Positions 1 through 8,756 are shown, counted from the stretch's first letter. The stretch: DNA of 64,000 bases from Methanothrix soehngenii GP6 (GCF_000204415.1 NC_015416.1:2356001-2420000), one strand, 5' to 3'. Notes: generated from the letters alone by a model not told the origin. A program made the numbers and translations.

Positions 1-151
1 CCTTGAATAAAAGCGGCTCCAGCGAGGCGTGATCATGGCATAACAGGTTCAGAAGATCTCTTATCATTGCCCCCTCGCCTGGAAGATCGATATCTTTCTC
101 CTTTCCCAGAATATTTCGAAATCCGGCAAACGACCTGATCTTAATCCTCAT
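1..151 (-). CDS. MoaD/ThiS-like ubiquitin-fold protein (partial)
   Basis: Only the first 50 residues lie in the window; the gene runs off the left edge. It begins MRIKIRSFAGFRNILGKEK, the usual first beta-hairpin of MoaD/ThiS small sulfur-carrier proteins, followed by a short helix region (MIRDLLNLLC). The C-terminal Gly-Gly that would prove a sulfur carrier is outside the window. Its ATG (149-151) overlaps the end of tfuA by 11 bp, so it is the third gene of a ycaO-tfuA-moaD-like operon on the minus strand. Because TfuA/YcaO install a thioamide, a sulfur carrier next door suggests the sulfur donor for that reaction; this is inference from context. Confidence 0.7.
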   Translation of the reverse strand, partial: MRIKIRSFAGFRNILGKEKDIDLPGEGAMIRDLLNLLCHDHASLEPLLFK

Positions 152-794
152 CAATAGCTATCTCCTTTGCCCTCTCCAGGGCCCGGATGGCGTCCTCCAT
201 CTTGAAGTCTCGCCGGTTGGAGGCCAGGAATGCGCGAAATCTCTCTATCTCCTCCTCTGCCACAAAGTCCCGCGCCCTCTCCATCATCATCTCATAGCTC
301 CTCTCAGGAAAGTACAGAGCCTGTGCGCAGCGAAGGAGCCTGTCTTTTCCGACGGTGCCGATCGCTCCCTTCTGCCAGGCCTGCTCCAGATTGAAGCGGA
401 TGTTCACCAGAGGCTCTGAATGCGGCTCAAACGTGAAAGGATCAAAGGTTAGCGCCACCTCATCATCTGATACCAGCATTCCTTTCTTATAGGCCTGATA
501 GATGAGCCCTACTCCCTCCATGCCATAAACATCCAGCTCCGAGGCCCGCAGGGCTCCCATGCTCGACGCCCCCAGGACCCTCGCTCCTGCGTCCAATGCG
601 TATATGACCTCTTTATGCGCCACAGAAGAGTCCTGAAAGAAGACCCCATCGATGAGAACGATGATCCGCGCTCCATCCTGGGCAGCCCGATAAACGTCAC
701 CCCGCCGGGCAGGAGGCCGCCATTCAGCCTGCAGAATCTCCTCTGCCCTAGCTCTGGAGAGGCTTGGCCCTAGGAAGACGACGACTTCTGGCAT
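141..794 (-). CDS. tfuA: TfuA-domain protein, partner of YcaO
   Basis: 217 residues. The family signature is clear: the N-terminal [10 protein letters not shown], the middle IIVLIDGVFFQDSSVAHKE and the GASSMGALRASELDVYGM stretch are typical TfuA core motifs. In methanogens TfuA works with YcaO to convert the backbone of a glycine in McrA to thioglycine (known for the family in Methanosarcina). The start (ATG at 792-794) lies 47 bp inside the 3' end of ycaO, so the two are translationally coupled; the stop overlaps the MoaD-like gene. The sulfur-delivery chemistry assigned to TfuA is family knowledge, not visible here. Confidence 0.9.
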   Translation of the reverse strand: MPEVVVFLGPSLSRARAEEILQAEWRPPARRGDVYRAAQDGARIIVLIDGVFFQDSSVAHKEVIYALDAGARVLGASSMGALRASELDVYGMEGVGLIYQAYKKGMLVSDDEVALTFDPFTFEPHSEPLVNIRFNLEQAWQKGAIGTVGKDRLLRCAQALYFPERSYEMMMERARDFVAEEEIERFRAFLASNRRDFKMEDAIRALERAKEIAIDED

Positions 795-1968
795 TCTTTA
801 TCCTCTTGCCCACCCTTTCCCTGTCCACCCCAGCGATCTCAAGACCCGGGACGATCACCCTCACCACCGGAACGCCGATCTCTTCTCTGGTTAAATCGAC
901 CACCACTGCTCGCTCCAGGCCCGCCTCTTCCAGCTTGCTGATCATGAACTTGATATCCAAAAGGAAGTCATTGCTCTCAAAAGACTGAATATCAGCAAAG
1001 CTCTTTTTCTCCCCGATATCAAACCAATAACGGTTGAGCCTCTTGGTCCTTTCGTATCCGATTTGCCGGCGGAAATCGGCGGTGACGGTATCCTCTCTTG
1101 CCCCGTGGATCTGGGTGAGCCGGCTCTGCGCCACCTCAGTCAGGGCGCGCAGCACCGCCACCCGGGCGCTGGTGTGGGTACCCATCCCAGTGGTGAGCAG
1201 AGTGGGATCGCGCAGCTTTATATCATCGGCAGCAGCCGCGCAGGTGGGGATGTCGATATCGCTGGTGATATCCCGCAGGTAGACATCCACCTCTGCTGCG
1301 GCGAACCTCTCCAGCAGGCCTTGTGCCTGTTCGTCAACAACATCAGATATCAGCGGCCCCATGTGCCTCGTCGCCTCCACTATTGCCCAGGCGTCTCTCT
1401 CTATAACCTCAGCTAGACCGTGGAATATCGCCTCTTCCATCATATTCCCTGAGGCGAGACCGCTGGTGTTGGTCCGAAAGAGCCTCTTGTAGTCAGAGGA
1501 CAGAGGATGAAATACCGCATTGGCTGGGACCTGTATCTCTTCGTCATTCATAATATCCCAGCCCAAAACCCAGGGGATCTCAGCGTCTGCATCCGCGACT
1601 GCTTCTGTGGGGAGTATCAGATCGACAGGGTTCAGAGCCTCGGCTTTCAGGCTGGAATAGCGGGCAATTGTCAGCTCCCTGTCTCGCACCTCTCCAGAGT
1701 AGCGCTCGAGCCCCTCCATCATCGCCGAGACCCTGGCCTCGACAGGAGTTGCCCCTTTGCCATTATAGACGGAGACCGCTCCCCGATCGGCCATCGGCCG
1801 GATGGAGGAGAAGACTGGTATACCGATTCGGTCCAGATTGGTTATATCGGCCACTCTGGTGATCCCGGCAGCGGGCAGCTTGGCCTCGATTCGCTTCTCA
1901 GTCTCCTCCGGGGATGCCGCCCGGTGAGTGTCCTCCTTGTATCTCTTTATGCAGGGCCCTAGCTTCAT
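748..1968 (-). CDS. ycaO: YcaO-family cyclodehydratase/thioamidation enzyme
   Basis: 406 residues, full length. YcaO enzymes activate a backbone amide with ATP; the ATP-site motifs are visible as [13 protein letters not shown] (about residues 80-92) and [12 protein letters not shown] (about 184-195). The companion TfuA gene overlaps its 3' end, the arrangement found in methanogens where the pair makes thioglycine in McrA. A TATA-like TTTATATTCC at 1991-2000 is centred about 28 bp upstream of the ATG, so the transcript is probably leaderless and this start is well supported. The C-terminus ends in basic residues ([15 protein letters not shown]) rather than the Pro-rich tail of azoline-forming YcaOs, fitting the TfuA-type. 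Confidence 0.92.
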   Translation of the reverse strand: MKLGPCIKRYKEDTHRAASPEETEKRIEAKLPAAGITRVADITNLDRIGIPVFSSIRPMADRGAVSVYNGKGATPVEARVSAMMEGLERYSGEVRDRELTIARYSSLKAEALNPVDLILPTEAVADADAEIPWVLGWDIMNDEEIQVPANAVFHPLSSDYKRLFRTNTSGLASGNMMEEAIFHGLAEVIERDAWAIVEATRHMGPLISDVVDEQAQGLLERFAAAEVDVYLRDITSDIDIPTCAAAADDIKLRDPTLLTTGMGTHTSARVAVLRALTEVAQSRLTQIHGAREDTVTADFRRQIGYERTKRLNRYWFDIGEKKSFADIQSFESNDFLLDIKFMISKLEEAGLERAVVVDLTREEIGVPVVRVIVPGLEIAGVDRERVGKRIKNARSRRLPRAKPLQS

Positions 1969-1990
1969 CGCCAGATCCTTGGGGAGCTAT

Positions 1991-2000
1991 GGAATATAAA
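1991..2000 (-). promoter_or_regulatory. TATA box for ycaO-tfuA-moaD-like operon
   Basis: TTTATATTCC on the minus strand, centred about 28 bp upstream of the ycaO ATG. This is the expected archaeal TATA spacing for a transcript that starts at or next to the start codon. Confidence 0.5.
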
Positions 2001-2032
2001 CCCTGTTCAAGAGCACTGATCAAGAGCTCTTT

Positions 2033-2473
2033 TCAGGAGCTCGGTGGGGCCTCGGGCGGAAGGAACGGAAGGCGGTCTCTCATTCTATAAGCCAGGGCCT
2101 GGCAGGTGGCAACTAGCCGCCCGTCCTCTCCCGTTACTCTGATCTCACAGGAGGAGATCTTTCTGGACCGATTCGTCTCTTTCCCTTCGGCCCGCAAAGT
2201 CTCTCCGGGACGAGCAGGAGATAGGTAGCTGACATTCACTCCCAGTGCCACTGCCACTGTGCCATGGGAGTTGACGGTCAGCTCAAAGGCGGCATCTAAG
2301 AGTGAATAGATTGCCGCACCATGGGTCGTCCTGAAGAGGTTGTTCATCATCTCGTTCGTCTTCATCTTCAAGATAGCGTGCCCCGCCTCCAGCTCCTGGA
2401 TCTCTATCCCGAACATCCGGGCATAAGGCTCACGGGCAAACTCCTCCTTTAGAGACTTTATACATTGGTCCAT
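2033..2473 (-). CDS. Hotdog-fold (PaaI-type) thioesterase
   Basis: 146 residues from the ATG at 2471-2473, which has a GGAGAGGAGAG ribosome binding site just upstream; a longer reading to 2563 exists but its extension is not thioesterase-like. The hotdog signature is plain: MFGIEIQELEAGHAILKMK, then NNLFRTTHGAAIYSLLDAAF (catalytic-helix region with HGG/A-type turn and acidic D), and VNVSYLSPARPGETL. Members hydrolyse acyl-CoA thioesters; the substrate cannot be read from the sequence. It is divergent from the gene at 2542. Confidence 0.85.
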   Translation of the reverse strand: MDQCIKSLKEEFAREPYARMFGIEIQELEAGHAILKMKTNEMMNNLFRTTHGAAIYSLLDAAFELTVNSHGTVAVALGVNVSYLSPARPGETLRAEGKETNRSRKISSCEIRVTGEDGRLVATCQALAYRMRDRLPFLPPEAPPSS

Positions 2474-2510
2474 GGAAATCTCTCCTCTCCAGGGACCATT
2501 TCTCGAAACG

Positions 2511-2520
2511 GTTATATCTG
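2511..2520 (+). promoter_or_regulatory. TATA box for the 2542 operon
   Basis: GTTATATCTG centred about 27 bp upstream of the ATG at 2542, supporting a leaderless start there. Confidence 0.45.
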
Positions 2521-2541
2521 CTCCGCCAGGATCTAGAGATA

Positions 2542-3045
2542 ATGCCCTCTTCTCAAGGCCCAAGGCCGGAACCGGTCTCCATAGAGATCAGTGGATCTTC
2601 CGTATCCATCCTGCTCACTCAGGGCTCCATCAATATCTGGTTCGGCAAAAAATTCGATAAGTTGCTTCTATCCAGGATTCTGCTAATGATCTCCAAGGTC
2701 GACTCGACCACAGAGCATGAGAAGGAGGTCTTGTGCCGCTTTGAGGAGATCAGCGAGTTTGAGAGCAATGGCTATATTCTGACATCATATGCCCGCAAAA
2801 AGGACAGATACCGGGCGATATTCGTGGTCCCATTCTCCAATAAGAGGGCGCTGGAAAGGTTTATGGAGTCCGTATCCACGGAGACCGAGAAAGAGGATGT
2901 GAAGATCACCCTTTACTGGAGAGGGGGGAGGGTCAGGATGAACATCATGAAAGAGGAGCTGAGCACGCTCGGCTGCTTTAGCATTCTCAATGTGATCTAT
3001 AGGGATGATCAGATCGGAGAGCAAAACAGGAGGGAGAAGCCATGA
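2542..3045 (+). CDS. Uncharacterised protein coupled to an aminotransferase
   Basis: 167 residues, soluble, not recognised. It alternates predicted strands and helices and has a central basic/aromatic stretch (SYARKKDRYRAIFVVPFSNKRALERFM) and a late TLYWRGGRVRMN; there are no metal-binding cysteine pairs, signal peptide or membrane segments. Its stop overlaps the start of the aminotransferase in an ATGA junction (3042-3045), so the two are one operon and are translationally coupled. The start is supported by a TATA box 27 bp upstream. A regulatory or accessory role for the aminotransferase is possible but not shown. Confidence 0.75.
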   Translation: MPSSQGPRPEPVSIEISGSSVSILLTQGSINIWFGKKFDKLLLSRILLMISKVDSTTEHEKEVLCRFEEISEFESNGYILTSYARKKDRYRAIFVVPFSNKRALERFMESVSTETEKEDVKITLYWRGGRVRMNIMKEELSTLGCFSILNVIYRDDQIGEQNRREKP

Positions 3046-4145
3046 GGTTTGCATGTTGTACAGAGGAGATTGAGATATCAGGAATTAGGAAATGCTTCGA
3101 GTCGGCTATGCCCGGCTCGGTCAATCTGGGACTGGGCCAGCCGGATTTCGACACTCCATCTCACATAAAGAGGGCTGCGATCAGGGCCATAGAAATGGGG
3201 CAGTGCGGCTACACCCCCAACTGCGGAGTGCCGGCGCTCAGAGAGGCACTGGCAGAGAAGTTGATGAGAGAAAACCAGATCGACTGCACCGCCGATGATA
3301 TAATGGTCACCAGCGGTGCCAGCGAGGCCCTATTCCTGGCAATCGTCGCCCTGGTAGACCGGGGCGAGGAGGTGCTGGTGGGAGATCCAAGCTTCCTCTC
3401 CTATGCCGAGCTGACTCGGCTGGTGGGGGCAAGGCCCGTCTCCGTCCCCTTAGACGAGGACCTCCGCATAACCCCGGAGGCAATTGGGGAGCGAATAACA
3501 AAAAAGACCCGGATGATAATCATCAACTCCCCCTCCAACCCCACCGGATCGGTCCAGACCGAGGAGCAGATGAGGGCTATCGCCGAAATAGCCGATGACG
3601 AGGATATCGCCCTCCTCTCAGATGAGGTCTATGAGCATTTCATCTACCGGGGAGAGCATATCAGCCCGGCTAGGTTTTCAGATAATGTGATCACCGTCAA
3701 TGCCGTCTCCAAGACCTATGCCATGACCGGCTGGCGGCTGGGTTATCTCGCCGCCCGGAACGAGGCGATAGAGCAGCATCTCAAGATTCATCAGTATGTC
3801 CAGGCCTGCGCCAGCTCCATCTCCCAGGCCGCAGCCCTGGAGGCGATCTGTGGACCCCAGGATTGCGTTCGTCAGATGAGGGATGAGTTTATGAGCCGCA
3901 GAGACCTTCTGGTAGCAGGCTTCCGGGAGATGGGAGTGGACCTGACAGAGCCGGATGGCGCTTTCTATCTCTTCCCTCGGGTGGGAGACGGCGACCTGGT
4001 GGCCAGCAAGCTGGCAAGAGCAGGGGTCATCACCGTTCCAGGATCTGCTTTTGGAGAGGGCGGAAGGGAGCATATCCGGATATCTTATGCCGCCAGCCGG
4101 GCCAATCTCGAGGAAGCGCTGCGGAGGATGAAAGATATCCTTTAA
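3042..4145 (+). CDS. Class I/II PLP-dependent aminotransferase
   Basis: 367 residues, normal for the aspartate-aminotransferase fold type I family. Seen: the N-terminal VNLGLGQPDFDTP, TSGASEALFLA phosphate-binding loop, NSPSNPTGSV, SDEVYEHF, the PLP-lysine motif NAVSKTYAMTGWRLGY (Lys about residue 224) and the carboxylate-binding REHIRISYAAS with its Arg. The amino-group donor and acceptor cannot be fixed from sequence; aspartate/aromatic/branched-chain aminotransferases of archaea all look like this. It overlaps the unknown gene upstream by 4 bp and is followed by IF-5A with its own promoter. Confidence 0.9.
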   Translation: MRFACCTEEIEISGIRKCFESAMPGSVNLGLGQPDFDTPSHIKRAAIRAIEMGQCGYTPNCGVPALREALAEKLMRENQIDCTADDIMVTSGASEALFLAIVALVDRGEEVLVGDPSFLSYAELTRLVGARPVSVPLDEDLRITPEAIGERITKKTRMIIINSPSNPTGSVQTEEQMRAIAEIADDEDIALLSDEVYEHFIYRGEHISPARFSDNVITVNAVSKTYAMTGWRLGYLAARNEAIEQHLKIHQYVQACASSISQAAALEAICGPQDCVRQMRDEFMSRRDLLVAGFREMGVDLTEPDGAFYLFPRVGDGDLVASKLARAGVITVPGSAFGEGGREHIRISYAASRANLEEALRRMKDIL

Positions 4146-4149
4146 ATAG
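4139..4149 (+). promoter_or_regulatory. TATA box for aIF-5A
   Basis: CCTTTAAATAG across the aminotransferase stop codon, about 35-40 bp before the aIF-5A ATG, leaving room for a short leader that carries the GGAGTGAT ribosome binding site. Confidence 0.4.
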
Positions 4150-4180
4150 GTGAGTCGCATTCGCCCTCAGGAGTGATGAA

Positions 4181-4564
4181 ATGAAGGAGCAGGTTGAGGT
4201 CAGAGAGCTGAAAGAAGGAAGGTATGTAATCATAGATGAAGAGCCCTGCATAATCAAGAGCATATCCCATTCCAAGCCCGGCAAGCACGGTTCGGCCAAG
4301 GCGAGGGTGGATGCCATTGGCATCTTCGACAACCAGAAGAAATCCATCGTCCAGCCGGTCACCACCAAGATCTACGTGCCAACTGTCGAGCGCAAGACCG
4401 GCCAGGTCTTGTCCATCGGCGACACATCGGTGCAGCTAATGGACCTGGGCAGCTATGCTACCATCGATGTTCCCATAACAGAGGACCAGAAATCCAAGAT
4501 CGAGGAAGGCAAAGAGGTAGCCTACCTAGCGGTGATGGGCAGGACCAAGCTGGACATTCGCTAG
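4181..4564 (+). CDS. eif5A: Translation factor aIF-5A
   Basis: 127 residues, full length. IF-5A stimulates peptide-bond formation at difficult (proline-rich) stretches and carries deoxyhypusine/hypusine. The modified lysine loop is present: SKPGKHGSAKAR with the target Lys at residue 35, followed by the OB-fold domain ending VMGRTKLDIR. A GGAGTGAT ribosome binding site precedes the ATG. Proline-rich proteins in this window (for example the PWWPWWP tail at 9.8 kb) would be natural clients, but that link is speculation. Confidence 0.97.
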   Translation: MKEQVEVRELKEGRYVIIDEEPCIIKSISHSKPGKHGSAKARVDAIGIFDNQKKSIVQPVTTKIYVPTVERKTGQVLSIGDTSVQLMDLGSYATIDVPITEDQKSKIEEGKEVAYLAVMGRTKLDIR

Positions 4565-4663
4565 GGATTAAGCGATCGGCTTCCTGTTCCCAAGGCGGGC
4601 TTGTTCATCTTTTCCTGGCCTGCCTTCGATTTCACATTTTGTGGGTAGCTCGGAGGCTATAAG

Positions 4664-5449
4664 TTGTCATCCTACTCCGCCTATAAGGGCACGGGTTTTG
4701 ATCAGCTGGATCCCTTCGATTCCAGCGACAGCAATCTGTGGCGCAAGGCGGAGTATCTGGGCCGATACCTATTTGCCGCCGATTTTCTGCGCAGCCGGAG
4801 CATAAGGCTTGCCGCTGATGTATCCTGCGGCCTGGGATACGGATCGATTGAGCTGGCCACCGCCTCCGAGGAGGTAGTGGGCATAGATGGCAGCCCGGAG
4901 ATGATCGAGCGGGCGATGGCTGGATGCCAAGAGCCCAATATTCGCTTCAATTGCCTGAACCTGGAGGAGGACGATCTCTGCAGGCATATCCGGGAAGGCT
5001 CCTGTGGGGCAGCGGTCAGCTTTGAGACCCTGGAGCATCTGAACGATCCGGGCCGGGCGGTGGATCAGTTCTCCAGAATCCTCATGCCGGAGGGCTTTTT
5101 CATCTGTTCCGTCCCTAATGTTATATCGGAGTCGGGAGATGACGCCGGCCTGCCAAAGAATAGGTCCCATAAGCAGTGGTTTAACTTTCCCTCGCTCTGC
5201 CGGATGGTGGAACGACGCGGCATGAGGGTGATATATCGGCTGGGCCAGTCACGCTCAAGAATGCTCTATCGAAGAGAGCAGCAGCTCTTCAATGCCAGGA
5301 GGATCAGGCGGAGGCTGAGCGACGAGACGGTGATGCACTCTGAAGAAATGATCCGCTGGCTGTCTTATGTTGCCGCCTATCCATCTGTGGAGGATGTCGA
5401 TGGATCCTACTCCATCATCATCATCGCCCAAAAGCAGGGCTCAGATTAA
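4664..5449 (+). CDS. Class I SAM-dependent methyltransferase
   Basis: 261 residues beginning at a TTG (4664). The SAM-binding motif I is AADVSCGLGYGSIELA, followed by EVVGIDGSPEMIERA (acidic end of strand 2), FNCLNLEEDDL and SFETLEHLNDPGRAVDQF, the standard order of a Methyltransf_11/25-type Rossmann domain. Substrate unknown. It ends at 5449 directly against the stop of the convergent phosphoesterase, with no intergenic space. Confidence 0.85.
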   Translation: MSSYSAYKGTGFDQLDPFDSSDSNLWRKAEYLGRYLFAADFLRSRSIRLAADVSCGLGYGSIELATASEEVVGIDGSPEMIERAMAGCQEPNIRFNCLNLEEDDLCRHIREGSCGAAVSFETLEHLNDPGRAVDQFSRILMPEGFFICSVPNVISESGDDAGLPKNRSHKQWFNFPSLCRMVERRGMRVIYRLGQSRSRMLYRREQQLFNARRIRRRLSDETVMHSEEMIRWLSYVAAYPSVEDVDGSYSIIIIAQKQGSD

Positions 5450-6121
5450 TCAGATCCATTTGACTGTTATCTCATCGTTCAGATCGATCACTGCTCCATA
5501 GCCCCGACGCAGCTCTCCTACGTTCACCACCAGGGTGGAGCCGATATGACACTCTCCCCGATCCTCATGAATATGGCCGCATAAGACCAGATCGGGCTGA
5601 TAGTTCTCTATGAATCGGCGCAGTTCAGAGGAGCCGGATCTCTCGCCATTGTAAAGAATATCACAAGCCCCCCGGGGCGGCTGATGAACGATGACGATCT
5701 TGGCCCGGGTACCAGCCACCTCCTGGTAGGCTTTCTCCAGAACGGAATAGACCTCATCATCGCGATGGTAGTACCTATTGGGATCGCCAAGTCTGCGGGG
5801 ATCTCGGGCTATCATTCCTCCCATGCCAAGAAATCCGTACTCCTTATGGCGAAAAGAGGATCGGTGAAGGACAATAAAACCCGCTTTCTCCCAGAGATCA
5901 GGGACGACATCTCTGTGGTCCATATTGCCGGGAACTATCAGCACTGGCGGACCAAGGCGGGCGAGGGCCATGGCAGCAGGCTTCGCTCCCTCTGTTGAAC
6001 TGGCATTATGGAGGTCGCCGCAAAAGGCAATCAGGTCGTACTTGAGGTCCTTTAGATTCCTGATCCCCTCAGTGCAGTCATGCAGGTCCGCCAGACCCAG
6101 AATCCTCAGAGCCCCACTCAT
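5450..6121 (-). CDS. Calcineurin-like metallophosphoesterase
   Basis: 223 residues. The metal-binding signature is complete: LADLHD (motif I), FCGDLHN (motif II), VPGNMDH (GNHD-type motif III with Met in place of the usual His/Asp neighbour), IVHQPPRG and CGHIHEDRG (GHxH motif). Such archaeal YfcE/MJ0912-like enzymes hydrolyse phosphoesters with two divalent metals; the substrate is not predictable. Convergent with and abutting the methyltransferase gene. Confidence 0.88.
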   Translation of the reverse strand: MSGALRILGLADLHDCTEGIRNLKDLKYDLIAFCGDLHNASSTEGAKPAAMALARLGPPVLIVPGNMDHRDVVPDLWEKAGFIVLHRSSFRHKEYGFLGMGGMIARDPRRLGDPNRYYHRDDEVYSVLEKAYQEVAGTRAKIVIVHQPPRGACDILYNGERSGSSELRRFIENYQPDLVLCGHIHEDRGECHIGSTLVVNVGELRRGYGAVIDLNDEITVKWI

Positions 6122-6167
6122 GGACCATCTCCAGAATATGGCTATGGATCTCCAGATATTTAGATCT

Positions 6168-6890
6168 CTACGATATCGTATGGGCGGGCTTGGATGATGC
6201 CACTTCAGCCTGCGGGGGGAATACGTCCACTATGACCACGTTGCTCGGCTGGTTGTTGATCACGAAGTAGAGCATGTGTCTTCCTGCTTGATCGGCATCA
6301 AAGCTCATATTGTTGTAGCCAGGATTGAGTTGATAGACGCCGTAATCGTGAAATATGCTATTTGTCTGAATGGTCTGGTAGAATCCGGCATCTCCTCTCT
6401 GGGGTACATAGGCTACCAGCTCCAGCTTGCTTCCCAGGGGCACGACTGCATACTGCGACCAGTTAGCTGTTCCCCTTATCCATAGATCGCTTCTGGTGGC
6501 CATAGCAGATGCATATTGAGAATATGCCAGTCCCTGACCATCGCCATAATAGACTGCTATCGGCTCTTTCCCAGATATATCATACTGAGCAGGTTTGCCG
6601 ATCACTCCGCCCTCGGCAGTCTTTGTGGCAGCGGCAAAATATTCGCTATAGGGAATGAATGCGCTCTGTGCTGCACCCGCAATGTAGAGGGACGCGTCCG
6701 AGGGCAGGGGATATCTGGCGCTGGGCACGGGCTGGTCCAGCCAGTCCAGCATTCCCGCCAGGCCCTCGTCCAGAGTCCCACGACCATAAGACTGGCCGAT
6801 GTTGGGATTCGAGTAGCCTGTATCTGCGGCAAAAGCCGGTAATGGAAGGCTGATTGCCATTATGCAGATAAGAAATATGACCTGTTTCAT
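6168..6890 (-). CDS. Secreted protein of unknown function
   Basis: 240 residues with a clear signal peptide (MKQVIFLICIMAISLPLPAFA, cleavage near residue 21-22). The mature part is rich in Tyr, Ser, Gly and Asn and reads as beta-rich, with segments such as WIRGTANWSQYAVVPLGSKLELVAYVP and a late HMLYFVINNQPSNVVIVDVFPP. No cysteines, transmembrane anchor or known domain seen. It has a faint resemblance in style (LVYFVV/LLYFVIN plus naturally short strands) to the secreted protein at 54813-55859, suggesting an extracellular matrix or surface role. Confidence 0.8.
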   Translation of the reverse strand: MKQVIFLICIMAISLPLPAFAADTGYSNPNIGQSYGRGTLDEGLAGMLDWLDQPVPSARYPLPSDASLYIAGAAQSAFIPYSEYFAAATKTAEGGVIGKPAQYDISGKEPIAVYYGDGQGLAYSQYASAMATRSDLWIRGTANWSQYAVVPLGSKLELVAYVPQRGDAGFYQTIQTNSIFHDYGVYQLNPGYNNMSFDADQAGRHMLYFVINNQPSNVVIVDVFPPQAEVASSKPAHTIS

Positions 6891-6953
6891 CTCATTTCAC
6901 CCGCAAATGGGTTTCGACACATCCTATTTAAACTTGCGTCAAAAGTTCGACAA

Positions 6954-7559
6954 TCAGTGAAAGATCAGGGCGTCCTTTGGGCAGGCATCTACGCAGCGGC
7001 CGCACTTTATGCAATCCGGCAAATCCTGCAGCTCAAATACCCGAAGCTGCATGGGGCAGACCTTCTGGCACCTCTTGCAGTCAATACATAAATCCCCGTC
7101 CAGCTTGAGCTGGTATTTGCTGCCTCCCATAATCCTCTGCAATGTGCCCATGGGACAGAATGTGCACCAGGTCCGGGGGGCGATGATCACGCCAAAGAGT
7201 ATGGCAATGGAGGTGGTGATTATGCATAGGGTGACAAATACCATTCCGATTCGGTCCACCACCCCCTGGGTTCCTAATAGCCGGTAGATCATAAAGCCCA
7301 TCAGGGCGATGAAGATGGGAATCCTGATCCACATGCTGCGCAGGAAAAGAGGGATCGCCAGCCTTCGGCTAAGGGGGGCCAGCCAGAAGTCAACGAAGCT
7401 GCCCCGGGGGCAGAGGTTGCCACAAAACCATCTGCCTCTGAAGGGGGCAATGATCAGAAGGGTGGCGAAGACCAGCAGGAGGATGTAGCCAAGCTTGGGA
7501 TAAAAGATCCCGCCAATCGATACAATCAGCACGATCATGCCCAGATAAGGGAGGGTTTC
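6954..7559 (-). pseudogene. NapH/CcoG-like membrane polyferredoxin, N-terminus cut off by an insertion element
   Basis: What remains is about 200 residues: three or four membrane helices with two cluster-binding loops (GRWFCGNLCPRGSFVDFW and APRTWCTFCPMGTLQ), then a ferredoxin tail with two 4Fe-4S motifs (CIDCKRCQKVCPM and CIKCGRCVDACPK). Family members start with one more membrane helix. The frame stays open upstream of the first ATG (7536-7538), reading ETLPYLG before it, and is lost at about 7560 where the IS5-like element begins; a stop codon follows at 7566-7568. So the 5' end has been removed. A shortened protein starting at 7538 might still be made. Role would be membrane electron transfer. 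Confidence 0.75.
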
Positions 7560-8740
7560 GAAAAACTAATCAATCGAAATGTTTATATACTATTAATATC
7601 ATAATATTTGATGTATGAGGACGCTCATAGATTTTGCCATGCGAGAAGAATATTCTCGGGTTAAAGCTCTCGGCGATGATCTCTCCGATATTAACTCTTT
7701 AATCAATTGGGATCGATTCAGATTTTTAGAACCATTGATCTATAAGAATAAAACTAGCCGTGGAGGTCGTCCAAACATTGATATTGTAATTATGGTGAAG
7801 GCACTTGTACTTCAGAGTTGGTTTGGTTTATCAGACCCAGAACTGGAACGCCAAGTTACGGACAGAATCTCATTTCGAATTTTTCTTGGCACCACAGAAG
7901 TGATTCCAGATTTCAGCACAGTTTGGCTATTTCGCGAGCGACTGATCGAATGTGGCAGATACGAGGATCTTTGGAAAGAGCTCCAGAATCAGCTTGATGA
8001 GAAAGGATTTGCCGTAAAGAAGGGCACAATTCAGGATGCTACTTTCATAACATCTGATCCAGGGCAAAAGAGGAATAAAAAAGATCAGAAAGACCAAGAT
8101 AAAAAGGATCCCAATTTAGAAGCCATCAAGGCGAGACCGACTCCTGATTTTGATAAAGACTTGCTCAATATTTCTAATAATATCGTTAGCAGCAATGCCA
8201 AACCAAAGAGACTCGATGATGGTCCAATAAATGAGGGGACTTGGGCAAAAAAGGGCAGCAAATCATTTTTCGGTTATAAGGGCCATATTCTAATCGATAC
8301 CGAGTACCATCTTATCCGAAAAATCGAGACAACAACAGCATCTCTTCATGATAGTCAGGTGGACCTTGGAATCAATGGATTACCACGTTACGCCGATAAA
8401 GGATATAGCGGTGCCAAGACACAAGGATACGATGCTGCGATGAAAAAAGCTGCAAGAGGTCATAAGCTGGGAATCAAAGACATTCTGAGAAATAAAAGGA
8501 TCAGTAGAAAGCGATCGCAAATCGAAAGATGTTTTGCGGTTATGAAACGAGCCCATAATGCAGGTCATGTTTCTGTAACGACTATCGCCAGAGCAGGGAT
8601 AAAATTCATGATGAATTCAATCGTTTACAACATAGAGCAGTTGAAATATTTAGGGCGTGTTCCTTCAACATAGCGGAGGCTATGAAAGTGCACGAGAGAA
8701 TAGAGAAAAAGCAAGGCAAAATGCAGAAAAAGAGGCTACA
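7560..8740 (+). mobile_element. IS5-like insertion element (boundaries approximate)
   Basis: The left limit is set by where the NapH-like reading frame is broken (about 7560). I could not find a matching right terminal inverted repeat or target duplication, and the rest of the NapH-like gene is not found to the right, so the right end is approximate and a rearrangement has probably happened. A TTTATATAC TATA-like box (about 7580-7588) precedes the transposase. A second, wrecked copy of the same family lies at 25249-26180. Confidence 0.6.
7615..8673 (+). CDS. IS5-family DDE transposase
   Basis: 352 residues, apparently intact. The N-terminal DUF772-type region is seen as GGRPNIDIVIMVKALVLQ and LTDPELERQ-like sequence, then DRISFRIFLG. 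Catalytic residues fit DDE: Asp in GTIQDATFITSDPG, Asp in RYADKGYSGAKT and Glu in RSQIERCFAVMKR. A Lys/Asp-rich insert (about residues 155-185) separates the first and second blocks. Base composition is more A+T-rich than the neighbouring core genes. Confidence 0.9.
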   Translation: MRTLIDFAMREEYSRVKALGDDLSDINSLINWDRFRFLEPLIYKNKTSRGGRPNIDIVIMVKALVLQSWFGLSDPELERQVTDRISFRIFLGTTEVIPDFSTVWLFRERLIECGRYEDLWKELQNQLDEKGFAVKKGTIQDATFITSDPGQKRNKKDQKDQDKKDPNLEAIKARPTPDFDKDLLNISNNIVSSNAKPKRLDDGPINEGTWAKKGSKSFFGYKGHILIDTEYHLIRKIETTTASLHDSQVDLGINGLPRYADKGYSGAKTQGYDAAMKKAARGHKLGIKDILRNKRISRKRSQIERCFAVMKRAHNAGHVSVTTIARAGIKFMMNSIVYNIEQLKYLGRVPST

Positions 8741-8756
8741 TAATGGATGAATTGAC

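Noticed and set aside
1063-1416. Long + strand reading frames opposite ycaO
   Set aside because: They lie fully antisense to a clear YcaO gene and encode Arg/Gly/Ser-rich noise.
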